A model generated the notes under the pieces. It was not told where the DNA came from and did not search any database. It saw nothing but the letters and a program-made list of their open reading frames with translations. From Planctomycetaceae bacterium (GTDB lineage: Bacteria > Planctomycetota > Planctomycetia > Pirellulales > Pirellulaceae), in the NCBI GenBank assembly GCA_020638995.1, contig JACKHM010000002.1, positions 1,860,001-1,924,000 on the forward strand: 64,000 nt of DNA, read 5' to 3'. Numbering within the stretch: the stretch's first letter is position 1; each line of letters begins with the position of its first letter. A program made the position numbers and the translations under genes. Positions 17,956-27,153 of the stretch are shown here, piece by piece.

Positions 17956-19076
17956 TGCGACTTTGTATGCAGCATTTGCGATCCATAGTGCTCGTCCTCC
18001 TGCTGATTGGACGCAGCACGCCAGCAAGCGCGCAGGACAGCGTTGCAGGAACCGAGCGCAGTTCGACAACTCCTTCGTTGTTTCAGAAGGACGAAGTGGA
18101 CATCGCAGCTGAAAAGGCAATCGCCTATCTGCTCAGCCAACAAAAGGACAGCGGAGCCATCTTCGACAGGAGCCACGACACCACGATGACATCGCTTGCC
18201 ATCATGGCCATGGCCAGCGTCGGTATCCAACCGGCTGATCCGGGGCCCGAAGGCCAAGCGATGAACCGGGCATTATCTTTCGTGCTGCAAGATGATCGTC
18301 AGGACGATAAAGGATATTTTGGCCGCAAAGATGGTTCACGGATGTACGGCCACGGCATCATCACTCTGATGCTTACCGAAATGCTCGGGATGAGTGCAAG
18401 CGACGATCAGGACAAGTTGATACACGACCGTTGCCAGAAGGCGATTGACCTGATACTCAGCGCCCAAAGGGAAAGGAAAAGCACAGACTCGCAAGGTGGT
18501 TGGCGCTACGAGCCGAATTCACGCGATGCTGATCTTTCTGTTTCGGTGTGGCAACTGATGGCCCTGAGGTCGGCGAAGAACGACGGGTTACAGGTGCCAG
18601 CGTCGGCGATTCATGATGCGGTCAATTACTTAAAACGCTCCTACTCTTCACCGCTGGATCGAGACGGTTTGCCGACCGATAAGGCGGGTGGGTTTTGCTA
18701 CGAACCCGGTCGGCGTCACGCCACATACACGATGACGGCCGCGGGTCTGTTGGCAATGCAAGTATGCGGCGAGTATGAATCACCGCTGGTTGTTGGAGCC
18801 GCCGACTGGTTGCTGTTGCATCCGCCGAAGTGGAACGAACGCTTTTGCATGTACGGCACCTATTACTATGCCCAAGGCATGTACCAACGCGGCGGTGAGC
18901 ACGCAGAAACCGCGGCACAACTCGTCCAGGAAATGCTACTCGAAAAGCAAACAGCCGATGGTTCATGGCACGCCGAGAACGGCGAAGAGCGAAACGCGGG
19001 CAATGTGTATGCGACTTCGATGGCCGTGTTGAGCCTGTCGGTGAAGTATCACTACCTGCCGATCTATCAGAAGTAA
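17955..19076 (+). CDS. Secreted alpha/alpha-toroid (prenyltransferase/squalene-cyclase repeat) protein
   Basis: A signal peptide (hydrophobic stretch LRSIVLVLLLIG, cleavage near ASA) precedes about 330 residues of paired helices with QW-like motifs: DSQGGWRYEP, AGGFCYEPG and the ending TADGSWHAENG. These repeats are shared by squalene-hopene cyclases, prenyltransferase beta subunits and complement-like proteins. The catalytic DxDD of cyclases is not seen, so it is probably a binding or scaffold toroid rather than an enzyme. Its ATG overlaps the DUF4175 stop by one base, which makes it the last member of the operon. Confidence 0.85.
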   Translation: MRLCMQHLRSIVLVLLLIGRSTPASAQDSVAGTERSSTTPSLFQKDEVDIAAEKAIAYLLSQQKDSGAIFDRSHDTTMTSLAIMAMASVGIQPADPGPEGQAMNRALSFVLQDDRQDDKGYFGRKDGSRMYGHGIITLMLTEMLGMSASDDQDKLIHDRCQKAIDLILSAQRERKSTDSQGGWRYEPNSRDADLSVSVWQLMALRSAKNDGLQVPASAIHDAVNYLKRSYSSPLDRDGLPTDKAGGFCYEPGRRHATYTMTAAGLLAMQVCGEYESPLVVGAADWLLLHPPKWNERFCMYGTYYYAQGMYQRGGEHAETAAQLVQEMLLEKQTADGSWHAENGEERNAGNVYATSMAVLSLSVKYHYLPIYQK

Positions 19077-19107
19077 GGCGGCCCACTGCGGCGGCAGCGG
19101 GATTGGC

Positions 19108-19159
19108 AGGACGGACGCGTCGTCCATGGGGCGATTCCGGCGGACGAGGCGTCCGTCCT
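19108..19159. repeat. Imperfect long palindrome of the GGACGGAC type
   Basis: An 18-base arm at 19108-19125 (starting AGGACGGACGC) pairs with 19142-19159 with one mismatch across a 16-base loop. It shares GGACGGAC/GTCCGTCC with the hairpin at 6278 and sits 32 bases after the end of the MoxR operon, where it may work as its terminator. Confidence 0.75.
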
Positions 19160-19343
19160 ACAGCAGCCGTAGCTCAGCAAGTCGTGCTCTTGTGACGCTC
19201 AGCAAACAGCGAACCTCTGCCCCATTGCAGTTGTCGTGACGTAACGCATGGAAGCGCGGCTGCCATTTTGCCGAGCACACATTCGTGTTAAAGTTGGCGA
19301 CTCTTAGCGATATCAAATAGTCCAGCGATTAGAGGCAAGAACA

Positions 19344-21110
19344 TTGCAAAAGAGCGCGAGACAAACGCTCTGGGAGCTTACGGCTGGACAGCGAATTCGA
19401 TACGCCGCTGCGATCGGGGCCATGGCTGTGGGCACAGTGTTCCTCCTTTTGGTTCCGTACATCTTGCAACGTGCGCTCGACACGCTCGCAGCGAACGATG
19501 CTGATCTGGTCGAGTCATTGATTCCAGCGGGCCTTGCCATCGTCGTTGTTCATGCGCTACACGGATTCTTTACCTACCTGCGAGGTCGGTGGGCGGCTCA
19601 AGCGAGCGAAGGCATCGTGCGCCGACTTCGTCACCGACTTTATGAGCAACTCGAGCAATTGCCGTGTGACTATCACGATCACGCCGATACGGGTGACCTC
19701 GTCCAGCGTTGCTCTTCGGACGTCGAAACCGTACGTGTCTTTCTGGCGTCGCAAGTTGTCGAAATAGCGAGGGTCAGCCTGTTCGTCGCCGTCGCACTTC
19801 CGATCATGCTGACACAAGACCTGAAGATGACACTCATCTCGACTTGTATCCTACCGGTTCTGGTTGTCTCTGCGGTCATATTCTTTCGTAAAGTTCGCCG
19901 CGAGTTCAAGGAAATCGACGAGGCAGAAGGTCGGCTAACGACCGTCATCCAAGAGAACCTAACCGGCATCCGCGTCGTCCGCGCTTTCGGACGGCAGGAT
20001 TATGAAAACGCAAAGTTCCTCGAACGTAACAGCAGATTTCGAGATCTCGAATACAAATTGTTCCACATTTTCGCTCGATTCTGGTCACTATCGGATCTGC
20101 TCGTTTTTTTACAGACCGGCTTAGCGCTCATCGGCGGGGCGTATTTCGTGCTTCGCAGCGAGTTAACACTTGGACAATGGGTGCTGTACTTTTGGTTGGT
20201 ACGAACGATCATCTGGCCAGTTCGGCACATTGGCCGAGTGTTGGCCGACAGCAGCAAAGCGACTGTTGCGATCGGCCGCATCGAAGAAGTGCTGAACGAA
20301 ACGGTAGAAAGCGAACAAGACGTTCCCGCTTCAACAGTACGCGGGCCGATCGTTGTGAAGGACTTGTCCTTTGCTTATCGCGATGGCCAGAAGGCCCTCC
20401 ATGATTTGTCGATCACAATTCATGAAGGTGAGACGATCGCGTTGTTGGGCCCGCCCGGGGCGGGTAAGTCGACCTTCGTGAATCTGCTGGTCCGCTTGTA
20501 TGACTACGAAACCGGGACGATTCACATTGGCGAGCATGAGTTGCGAAACCTGAATCGCGATGCCCTGCGTGACGCGTTCGGGATGGTCCTGCAAGATCCC
20601 TTTCTCTTTTCTCGCTCGGTGCGTGAGAACGTCATCATCGGCAAGAGTTCGGCAGCCGAGCACGAAATCGAAGAGTCGGCTCGTGCAGCCGACATTCATC
20701 AGAACATAGTCGAGTTCGAGCGGGGCTACGAAACACCAATCGGAGAACGCGGCGTTACGTTGTCCGGAGGCCAGCGACAGCGACTCGCGATTGCTCGCGC
20801 GTTGCTCAAGCAACCGACATTTCTGGTCTTGGACGACAGCCTAAGTGCCGTTGACACAAAGACAGAGGCACAAATACTCCGCGTCCTCGCGACCAGACGC
20901 AACAAACAGACTACGATCCTGATTGCCCACCGTCTCTCTTCCACAAGGCTTGCCGATCGCATCTTTTTGTTGGACCATGGTCGGCTGGTCCAGCAAGGAA
21001 CGCATGAAGAACTACTTGCCGCGGACGGCCCTTACCGCAAACTGTGGAGCATTCAGGGCACGCTCGAGGAAGAGATCGAACGAGATCTCTCGGGAGCCGC
21101 CCAACCATGA
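19344..21110 (+). CDS. ABC exporter half, degenerate ATP site subunit
   Basis: The protein has six predicted membrane helices in its first 310 residues and a nucleotide-binding domain after that: Walker A GPPGAGKST (about 369-377), signature LSGGQRQR and Walker B FLVLDDSLSAVD (about 492-502). The catalytic Glu after Walker B is replaced by Asp (LDDS), a mark of the non-hydrolysing subunit of heterodimeric exporters such as TM287/288. The start is TTG 19344 with AGAGG eight bases upstream; no ATG precedes the first helix. Its last bases overlap the partner gene. Substrate unknown (lipid or drug are the usual guesses for this type). Confidence 0.92.
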   Translation: MQKSARQTLWELTAGQRIRYAAAIGAMAVGTVFLLLVPYILQRALDTLAANDADLVESLIPAGLAIVVVHALHGFFTYLRGRWAAQASEGIVRRLRHRLYEQLEQLPCDYHDHADTGDLVQRCSSDVETVRVFLASQVVEIARVSLFVAVALPIMLTQDLKMTLISTCILPVLVVSAVIFFRKVRREFKEIDEAEGRLTTVIQENLTGIRVVRAFGRQDYENAKFLERNSRFRDLEYKLFHIFARFWSLSDLLVFLQTGLALIGGAYFVLRSELTLGQWVLYFWLVRTIIWPVRHIGRVLADSSKATVAIGRIEEVLNETVESEQDVPASTVRGPIVVKDLSFAYRDGQKALHDLSITIHEGETIALLGPPGAGKSTFVNLLVRLYDYETGTIHIGEHELRNLNRDALRDAFGMVLQDPFLFSRSVRENVIIGKSSAAEHEIEESARAADIHQNIVEFERGYETPIGERGVTLSGGQRQRLAIARALLKQPTFLVLDDSLSAVDTKTEAQILRVLATRRNKQTTILIAHRLSSTRLADRIFLLDHGRLVQQGTHEELLAADGPYRKLWSIQGTLEEEIERDLSGAAQP

Positions 21111-22930
21111 CTCAAGAGGATTGGATCGAAGACGATCGCGAGGAAAAGGTTGATCTGCGTCTGTGGCGCAAACTGCTTCAGTACACGTTGCATTACCGCA
21201 AAACGGCGATCGCCTTCACGATCGTTGCCTTTGGAATGGCATCCACCGATCTGTGCTTTCCCATTTTGACCGGCAAGCTGATCGCGGAAGTCGAAGAATT
21301 GGGCGCTAAGACCGACGTCGCATTTTACGGCTGGGGATTTGGCGTGCTCACGGTGTGCCTGTGCGCAAATATTTGGGGATTCATTGCCTGTGCCGGTAAG
21401 ATCCGCACGCACGTTAGCCACGACATTCGCCGCGATGCGTTCAGCCGTCTGCAAGACTTGTCGTTCAGCTTCTACGACACCAAACCCGTCGGCTGGCTGA
21501 TGGCTCGACTCACCTCCGATTGCAATCGACTGTCAAATATCCTGGCGTGGGGTGTGATGGATCTGATTTGGGGCAGCACTTTAATGGTCGGCATCAGCTT
21601 AGCGATGTTGATCTATAACTGGAAACTCGCTTTGACCGTTCTGGCAGTGGTGCCGCTTTTGTTCGCAGTTAGTGTCTTCTTTCGAAAACGCATCCTCAGA
21701 ACATCGCGACTTGTCCGAAAGACAAACTCTCGAATCACCGCCGTCTATAACGAAGGAATCGTCGGCGTACGAACTTCAAAAGTCTTTGTACGTCAGGCGG
21801 AGAATCTACGCGACTTCGATCAGCTGACCGATGAGATGCTGGATCATTCCGTTCGCAACGCAATACTCTCGGCAGTTTATCTTCCCGTCGTTTTAACGCT
21901 CAGCAGCGTCGCGATCGCTTCCGCCCTGGTGATGGGAGGTCGCGAAGTTATTTTTGGCACAGTCGTAATCGGTGAAGTAGTCATGTTTATGTACTATGCA
22001 CAACTGTTCTTCGCGCCGATTCAAGACCTATCGGCGTGGTTTGCTGAATTGCAAATGGCTCAGGCATCAGCAGAACGTGTGTTGAGTCTTGTCGAAGCGA
22101 TACCGGATGTCCGGGACACAGAAGCAGTTAGGGAACGGCTTGCGAAATCAGGAACCGACGGACATCCTGATGCCATCGGACAAATCGAGTTTCGCAATGT
22201 CGGCTTTCGATATCACACGGGCCCACAAATCATCGAGGGCCTAAGTTTTGTTGTCGAACCCGGACAGACGATTGCATTGGTCGGAGCAACCGGTGGCGGC
22301 AAATCGACTCTGGTAAATCTGCTGTGTCGCTTCTATGAACCGACAGAAGGCCAGATTCTCATAGACGGGATCGACTATACAGATCGAAGCCTTCGTTGGT
22401 TTCAGTCGCACCTGGGAATCGTACTTCAACAACCGCACCTCTTCAGCGGAACGATCCGCGATAACATCCGTTACGGCGACCTTGAGGCCACACCGCAACA
22501 AATCGAAGATGCCGCGCGATTGGCCGGAGCCCACGAATTCATTACGGCAATGACTCAAGGCTACGACACACCCGTCGGCGAGGGCGGCAACCAATTGAGC
22601 CTTGGACAGAAGCAACTCGTTTCGTTCGCTCGCGCGGTCCTGAAGCGTCCACGCCTGTTGGTTATGGATGAGGCAACGTCGTCCATCGATACCGAAACCG
22701 AGCAGCTAATCCAAGCGGGCTTGGCCCGCGTACTGTCGGGACGAACCAGTTTTGTGATTGCCCATCGGCTGTCAACGATCCGTGCCGCTGATCGTATCCT
22801 GGTGATCGAAAAGGGCAGAATCATCGAACAGGGCACGCATCGCGAACTTCTAAGCTCGCGCGGTCACTACCACGACCTTTATACCGAACAATCGATGCGT
22901 GACATCGTGCGGATAGACAATGTGATGTAA
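21107..22930 (+). CDS. ABC exporter half, canonical Walker B subunit
   Basis: This 607-residue protein has six predicted membrane helices, Walker A GATGGGKST (about 392-400), signature LSLGQKQL and Walker B LLVMDEATSSID with the catalytic Glu. The signature departs from LSGGQ at the third residue. In a heterodimer its canonical Walker site would pair with the LSGGQ of the upstream protein, and its altered signature with that protein's Asp site, giving one active and one degenerate ATP site. The start ATG 21107 overlaps the upstream stop (ATGA). Confidence 0.93.
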   Translation: MTQEDWIEDDREEKVDLRLWRKLLQYTLHYRKTAIAFTIVAFGMASTDLCFPILTGKLIAEVEELGAKTDVAFYGWGFGVLTVCLCANIWGFIACAGKIRTHVSHDIRRDAFSRLQDLSFSFYDTKPVGWLMARLTSDCNRLSNILAWGVMDLIWGSTLMVGISLAMLIYNWKLALTVLAVVPLLFAVSVFFRKRILRTSRLVRKTNSRITAVYNEGIVGVRTSKVFVRQAENLRDFDQLTDEMLDHSVRNAILSAVYLPVVLTLSSVAIASALVMGGREVIFGTVVIGEVVMFMYYAQLFFAPIQDLSAWFAELQMAQASAERVLSLVEAIPDVRDTEAVRERLAKSGTDGHPDAIGQIEFRNVGFRYHTGPQIIEGLSFVVEPGQTIALVGATGGGKSTLVNLLCRFYEPTEGQILIDGIDYTDRSLRWFQSHLGIVLQQPHLFSGTIRDNIRYGDLEATPQQIEDAARLAGAHEFITAMTQGYDTPVGEGGNQLSLGQKQLVSFARAVLKRPRLLVMDEATSSIDTETEQLIQAGLARVLSGRTSFVIAHRLSTIRAADRILVIEKGRIIEQGTHRELLSSRGHYHDLYTEQSMRDIVRIDNVM

Positions 22931-23022
22931 GCACCTTGAGACGCGACAAGCGACAACGAGCTAATGAACGATTCACAGCGCATTTCCCAAGATTGCTGCA
23001 CGCCTCAAGGTACGGCCAGAGA

Positions 23023-24543
23023 TTATCGCCCTTCCCGCATAAACACAAACCTCCGGACGCCATCACGAAGAATCTGCATCCGAATACCGGCTTGCGACTC
23101 CTGCGAACGCAAAGACTCACGAAAATCACTGACTGATTCAACCGTCTGTCCGCCGATCGTGACGATAAGATCGCCGGCACGGATACCTGCCCGAGCCGCG
23201 AGACCGCTCGGATCCACATTCGTCACCATGACTCCTCGTTCGTCGCGACCATATCCGAATTGTCGAGCCAGTTCCGGTGTAAAGTTCTGGACGCTCATAC
23301 CGAGATCGTCCGTTGAAGCTTCCCCGGGATGGGTAACCGCAAGCTGCTCGGCGTCCAATTGGCCGATCACAACCGCTATCTTTTCTCGTTTGCCGTCACG
23401 GAAGACCAACAGTTCCATTTCGGTTTTCGGGGCGGTTGCTGCGATTGCATTTCTGAACTGATTCGCGTTGTCAGCTATTGCCCCGTTAAACTTGAGAACG
23501 ATGTCTCCAGGTTTCATCCCTGCCTTGGCGGCTGGACCATCGTCGACAACATCACCAATCAAAACACCTTCCGTCGAGTTGTAACCAAACGACTTGGCGA
23601 GGTCCGTGCTCAAATCTTGGATTAAGGCTCCGAGATAACCCCGCGTGACTTGACCATCTTTGATAATGCTATCAAGTACATGACGCGCCATATTGCTGGG
23701 AATCGCGAAGCCGATGCCTTGATACCCACCGTTACGCGATGCAATTGCTGTGTTGATGCCGATCACTTCACCACGCAAGTTAACCAACGGCCCGCCGCTG
23801 TTACCAGGATTGATCGCCGCATCGGTTTGAATGAAATCCTCATAATCGGTAATGCCCACATTGGCTCGACCAATCGCGCTGATGATGCCTGCAGTCACGG
23901 TCTGATCCAGGCCGAAGGGACTGCCGACCGCCAATGCCCATTCACCAACTTGTAAGTCATTCGAATCACCGAGCTTTGCGGCGTGAAGGTTGCTAGCGTC
24001 AATCTTCAACACAGCGACGTCCGTTGCTTTGTCCGTGCCGATCACTGCAGCGGTGAATTGGCGTTTGTCGGTCAGCGTCACACTGACTTCGTCGGCGTCA
24101 TCGACCACGTGATTATTGGTCAAAATATAACCATCGCTCGTTACGATCACACCGGTCCCCAACCCCCGTTGCTCATAGCCTTGGGGGTTATTAGGAATTT
24201 CGAAAGGGAAGCGACCGAAGAAATCATCACCCCCAAAGAATCGCCGAAGTTCCTCCGGCATCTGTGAATCGTACCGGCGCGCCTGGGGTTGGTTCAGGCG
24301 GATTCGCTTTATGGAACTTACGCTCACAACGGCAGGACGCATGGAGCGAGCCACATGCTGAAACGCTTGAGACAAATCCGTCGCTACGGCCAGTTGTTGC
24401 TGTGAGGCCTCTGCCTGACCGCGTTCTATTGCGTAAGTGGCCTGTGCGACCACGTACGGCCAAGTCCAACTCGCAGTCGCGATCATGAAGATGAACAGGG
24501 GGACAATGACGTAGGTGGATTTCCTGGGATGATGTTGTGTCAT
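23023..24543 (-). CDS. HtrA/DegP-type periplasmic serine protease with two PDZ domains
   Basis: HtrA proteases degrade or refold misfolded envelope proteins. After an N-terminal membrane/signal segment (VIVPLFIFMIATASW) the trypsin-like domain carries His of NNHVVDD (about 145), Asp of ATDVAVLKID (about 174) and Ser of NPGNSGGP (about 248). PDZ1 follows (RGYLGALIQDL... GMKPGDIVLKFNG) and PDZ2 ends the 506-residue protein (GIRAGDLIVTIGG). ATG 24543 has AGGAG at good spacing and is preferred to the GTG seven codons upstream. A near-consensus sigma-54 promoter lies about 85 bases upstream. Confidence 0.95.
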   Translation of the reverse strand: MTQHHPRKSTYVIVPLFIFMIATASWTWPYVVAQATYAIERGQAEASQQQLAVATDLSQAFQHVARSMRPAVVSVSSIKRIRLNQPQARRYDSQMPEELRRFFGGDDFFGRFPFEIPNNPQGYEQRGLGTGVIVTSDGYILTNNHVVDDADEVSVTLTDKRQFTAAVIGTDKATDVAVLKIDASNLHAAKLGDSNDLQVGEWALAVGSPFGLDQTVTAGIISAIGRANVGITDYEDFIQTDAAINPGNSGGPLVNLRGEVIGINTAIASRNGGYQGIGFAIPSNMARHVLDSIIKDGQVTRGYLGALIQDLSTDLAKSFGYNSTEGVLIGDVVDDGPAAKAGMKPGDIVLKFNGAIADNANQFRNAIAATAPKTEMELLVFRDGKREKIAVVIGQLDAEQLAVTHPGEASTDDLGMSVQNFTPELARQFGYGRDERGVMVTNVDPSGLAARAGIRAGDLIVTIGGQTVESVSDFRESLRSQESQAGIRMQILRDGVRRFVFMREGR

Positions 24544-24627
24544 GACTAATGCTCCTATCCTCACAATTACAGTGCCGTCTGACGAAACAAGACAGTGTTG
24601 CCTGACTGATATACGGCAATCGATCTA

Positions 24628-24644
24628 AGCAACGGATGTGCCAA
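24628..24644 (-). promoter_or_regulatory. Sigma-54 (-24/-12) promoter for htrA
   Basis: The minus strand reads TTGGCACATCCGTTGCT: the GG and GC elements are separated by exactly ten bases, with TTGGCA and TTGC intact. Transcription would start near 24617 and give a leader of about 74 bases to ATG 24543. The match to TGGCAC-N5-TTGC is direct; activity is inference. Confidence 0.75.
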
Positions 24645-24696
24645 TCCTGTGGCAAGAAATGCAGCCTGTTTATCGCACGTCATACGTTTGGACTCG

Positions 24697-24707
24697 GACA
24701 AGTTGTC
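24697..24707. promoter_or_regulatory. Perfect palindrome between divergent promoters, possible enhancer site
   Basis: GACAAGTTGTC is an 11-base perfect palindrome located about 53 bases upstream of the htrA -24 element and between htrA and the divergent 147-aa gene. This is the distance at which sigma-54 activators bind. Binding by the neighbouring NtrC-type protein is a guess. Confidence 0.3.
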
Positions 24708-24783
24708 GCCATGCACGGACAGAGTGACCGAACCGAAATGGGACTTCGCCGCTGTGACCAGCCGAATCAAGGGCTCTCCACGT

Positions 24784-24799
24784 GGGCCCAACATTTGCA
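24784..24799 (+). promoter_or_regulatory. Weak sigma-54-like promoter for the 147-aa gene
   Basis: GGGCCCAACATTTGCA has a perfect -12 box (TTTGCA) and a GG exactly ten bases before GC, but lacks the T and A of TGGCAC. It would give a leader of about 34 bases containing the GGGAGG site of the gene at 24844. It is much weaker than the htrA and hsp20 promoters. Confidence 0.3.
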
Positions 24800-24843
24800 G
24801 GGCGAGGTTCCGTCTGACTTCAACTCAATCGGGAGGCCTTGCA

Positions 24844-25287
24844 ATGCCTGAGGTAGCTGCTGTGAAACGCTCAACCAACTCCAGTCAATCGCCTTTTCTC
24901 GACGCTGCGACTCTTCAACAGATTCAGCTCGAATTAATTCGCCGCCGTCAGTTTCACGATTTCGATGGCCAGCGAGTGGTCGACTGCTTGTTACAGCACC
25001 GAGATCTCTGGGAGGCTGTAATGATGGACCGCGTGGCCATCTCGCATCCCGGCTCTTTGCCAATGCTGGGGCTAATGAAACTGAGAGACTTCGCCCACGA
25101 GGAATGGAATGTCGACACGCTGTATATCTTGACCAAGAGCAAAGAAGATGCTGAAAAGTTAGCTGGCGTCTTTAACCGACGGCAGTGGGGGGGGATGCTC
25201 GACATCCACACCGACCCAGACGAAGTCGATGCGGCTCTGGGCGGCGCCAAGCCAGGGCAAGCGATTCTTTCAATTTGGTGGGAATAG
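24844..25287 (+). CDS. 147-aa protein of unknown function
   Basis: ATG 24844 is preceded by GGGAGG at eight bases, one of the best ribosome sites in the window, which favours it over the long upstream extension. The product (MPEVAAVKRS... to ILSIWWE) has no signal peptide or membrane helix. The second half alternates strands and helices: DTLYILTKSKEDAEKLAGVF, WGGMLDIHTD, DEVDAALGG, QAILSIWWE. I do not recognise the family. It is divergent from htrA and convergent with the NtrC-type regulator (six bases between the ends). Confidence 0.8.
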   Translation: MPEVAAVKRSTNSSQSPFLDAATLQQIQLELIRRRQFHDFDGQRVVDCLLQHRDLWEAVMMDRVAISHPGSLPMLGLMKLRDFAHEEWNVDTLYILTKSKEDAEKLAGVFNRRQWGGMLDIHTDPDEVDAALGGAKPGQAILSIWWE

Positions 25288-25293
25288 CCTCGC

Positions 25294-26661
25294 TCACTCG
25301 TCCGGCGCCAGATCATACTCTTTGACTTTGCGTTGCAGGGTGCGGACGCTCACGCCGAGTCGTTGCGCAGTTTCGCCACGATGGCCATTCGTGATCTCCA
25401 ACGCGCGACGGATCGCCTCACGTTCCATCTCTTGCAGCGTCATTCCCGCTTCGAAGATGTCTTTGGATGTGCGACACTTCGCATCACGAATATGCGGTGG
25501 CACATCGTCTAGGTCGATTTGTTCTTTGAGCGACAATACGATGATGCCTTCGAGCGTGTTTCGAAGTTCGCGAACATTACCGGGCCATTCATATTTGCGG
25601 AGCGCGTCCATCGCTGCCGGTGTGATGTCGCGCACGCGCCGGTTGGCCTCACTTGCGATTTGGTCGATGAAGAAACGGACTAACAGCGGGATGTCATCGC
25701 GTCGATCGCGAAGCGGTGGAATTCGGAGGACAACGACCTTCAAGCGATAGTACAGATCCTCTCGGAACTCCTTGCTGCGAACGCCTTCTTCCAGATCCCG
25801 GTTCGTGGCTGCGATCAGCCGGATATCAACTGGTATCTCGTGCGAGCTGCCAACGGGCATGATCTTCTTGTTTTCGATGGCCCTCAGCAATTTGCTCTGC
25901 AATCCCAGCGGCATTTCACCAATCTCGTCAATGAACAACGTGCCACCTTCAGCCGCTTGAAACACACCCTTGCGTTTGTCACTAGCCCCCGTGAATGCTC
26001 CCTTTTCGTGTCCGAACAACTCGCTTTCGATCAGCGTGTCGGGTATCGCCGCACAATTGATTGGTAAGAAGGACTTGCCGCGACGCGGGCTATTCAGGTG
26101 CAGCGAGCGAGCCACGAGCTCTTTGCCCGTGCCGCTTTCGCCAATCACCAACACTGTGCTGTTGGTGTCTGCGACGAGCCTAATCTTCTCAAACAGTTCA
26201 CGCATCGCTGGGCATTGTCCGATCATTTCATCAATGCCATGTTGCTCGCGCAGCCGTCGGTGTAAGTCGGCGATTTCAGCCGCCATCGAGCGTTTCTCTA
26301 ATGCCTGTTCGATGCGATGTGTCAGCTCCTTCAGGTTGATCGGCTTCGAGAGAAAATCGTACGCTCCTTCTTTCAGTGCCTCGACCGCAAACTCGACGCT
26401 CCCCACGCCCGATACCATGATGACCGCGGCGTGCGGTGCCTGCTGTTTGGCAAGACGCAATAACTCCATGCCGTCAGTACGCGGCATCTTGAGGTCCGTG
26501 ACGATAACTGCGATTCCTTCGTGAAGCTGTTCGAGAGCCGCCTCGCCGTCCCTTACAGCGACCGCTTCCCAACCTTGTTGCTCAAACCATTCGCGCAGCG
26601 TCTCACGGCTCGCCTGATCGTCGTCGACCAACAAGATTCGAGGAGGGATAGGAGCTGACAT
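25294..26661 (-). CDS. NtrC-family sigma-54-dependent response regulator
   Basis: The 455-residue protein has a receiver domain with the phospho-acceptor Asp in VIVTDLKMPRTDG, an AAA+ domain with Walker A GESGTGKE, the sigma-54-contacting GAFTGA loop, Walker B LFIDEIGEMP, and a Fis-type C-terminal helix-turn-helix (GHRGETAQRLGVSVRTLQRK). It should bind enhancer DNA and activate sigma-54 RNA polymerase when phosphorylated. I chose ATG 26661 (MSAPIPPRILLVDDD), because the 38 residues upstream do not fit the family. No cognate kinase is adjacent; candidates are the kinases at 28023-32201 or elsewhere. Confidence 0.95.
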   Translation of the reverse strand: MSAPIPPRILLVDDDQASRETLREWFEQQGWEAVAVRDGEAALEQLHEGIAVIVTDLKMPRTDGMELLRLAKQQAPHAAVIMVSGVGSVEFAVEALKEGAYDFLSKPINLKELTHRIEQALEKRSMAAEIADLHRRLREQHGIDEMIGQCPAMRELFEKIRLVADTNSTVLVIGESGTGKELVARSLHLNSPRRGKSFLPINCAAIPDTLIESELFGHEKGAFTGASDKRKGVFQAAEGGTLFIDEIGEMPLGLQSKLLRAIENKKIMPVGSSHEIPVDIRLIAATNRDLEEGVRSKEFREDLYYRLKVVVLRIPPLRDRRDDIPLLVRFFIDQIASEANRRVRDITPAAMDALRKYEWPGNVRELRNTLEGIIVLSLKEQIDLDDVPPHIRDAKCRTSKDIFEAGMTLQEMEREAIRRALEITNGHRGETAQRLGVSVRTLQRKVKEYDLAPDE

Positions 26662-27153
26662 GTTGAGGAAACGCGAAGGCACCTGTTTGCGGGCAGAAAA
26701 TCCGGGTTCTGTCATTTTGACAGCATAGCGGACTGAACCGACACAGGTACGCAAGCTGCGTACCGAGCGGCCCAATCACGCGGTCGAGCGGCGACCGTAA
26801 GTCACGATCCGGCAGCCGTTTACCCTGCACGAAATACGAAGAACAACCAGTTTATTGCAATTGGTGCTAGTTCTGCATCGCCGCATCGAAAAGTGGTCTT
26901 GGTAAAGAGTTCGATCTCTTGATAAAAACTGCGGTTCACAGAGTTGTGATCGCGTGGAAGGGATCTCCACTCGTTTCCTGATGAAACGATCGGCAGGGAA
27001 GCCGAGCACTTATTTTGGGTCATTGAAGGTCGTTTGTGCGACCTGAGTGATGCCCGTTAATGTAAAAGTGTTCGAACGCCTCAATCTGGAGCCGCGCAGT
27101 CGGTTCCAAGCCGGGACAGTGACGACAGTACCCGGTGGAAAGGAGACCCATCC
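26662..27153. other. Divergent intergenic region between the NtrC-type and CsrA-fusion genes
   Basis: No gene is supported in this 492-base stretch. On the plus strand, TTGGTGCTAGTTCTGCA at 26861-26877 has GG and GC ten bases apart as in sigma-54 promoters but lacks CAC and a strong TTGC, so it is only a weak candidate, about 280 bases before the CsrA-fusion gene. Confidence 0.4.

Noticed and set aside
18622..19086. A 154-codon minus-strand ORF antisense to the toroid gene
   Set aside because: It is Arg/Ser-rich with no recognisable pattern and lies inside a well-supported gene.
22933..23011. 8-base inverted repeat (ACCTTGAG/CTCAAGGT) between the ABC and htrA genes
   Set aside because: A 63-base loop makes a hairpin unlikely and there is no T-run; not called as a bidirectional terminator.
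24649..24843. 65-residue N-terminal extension of the 147-aa gene
   Set aside because: ATG 24844 has GGGAGG at the right distance and the extension overlaps the sigma-54 promoter of htrA in antisense.
26861..26877. Sigma-54-like TTGGTGC-N6-TTCTGCA before the CsrA fusion gene
   Set aside because: Spacing is right but -24 and -12 cores are poor, and it is about 280 bases from the start codon; kept only as a weak note.
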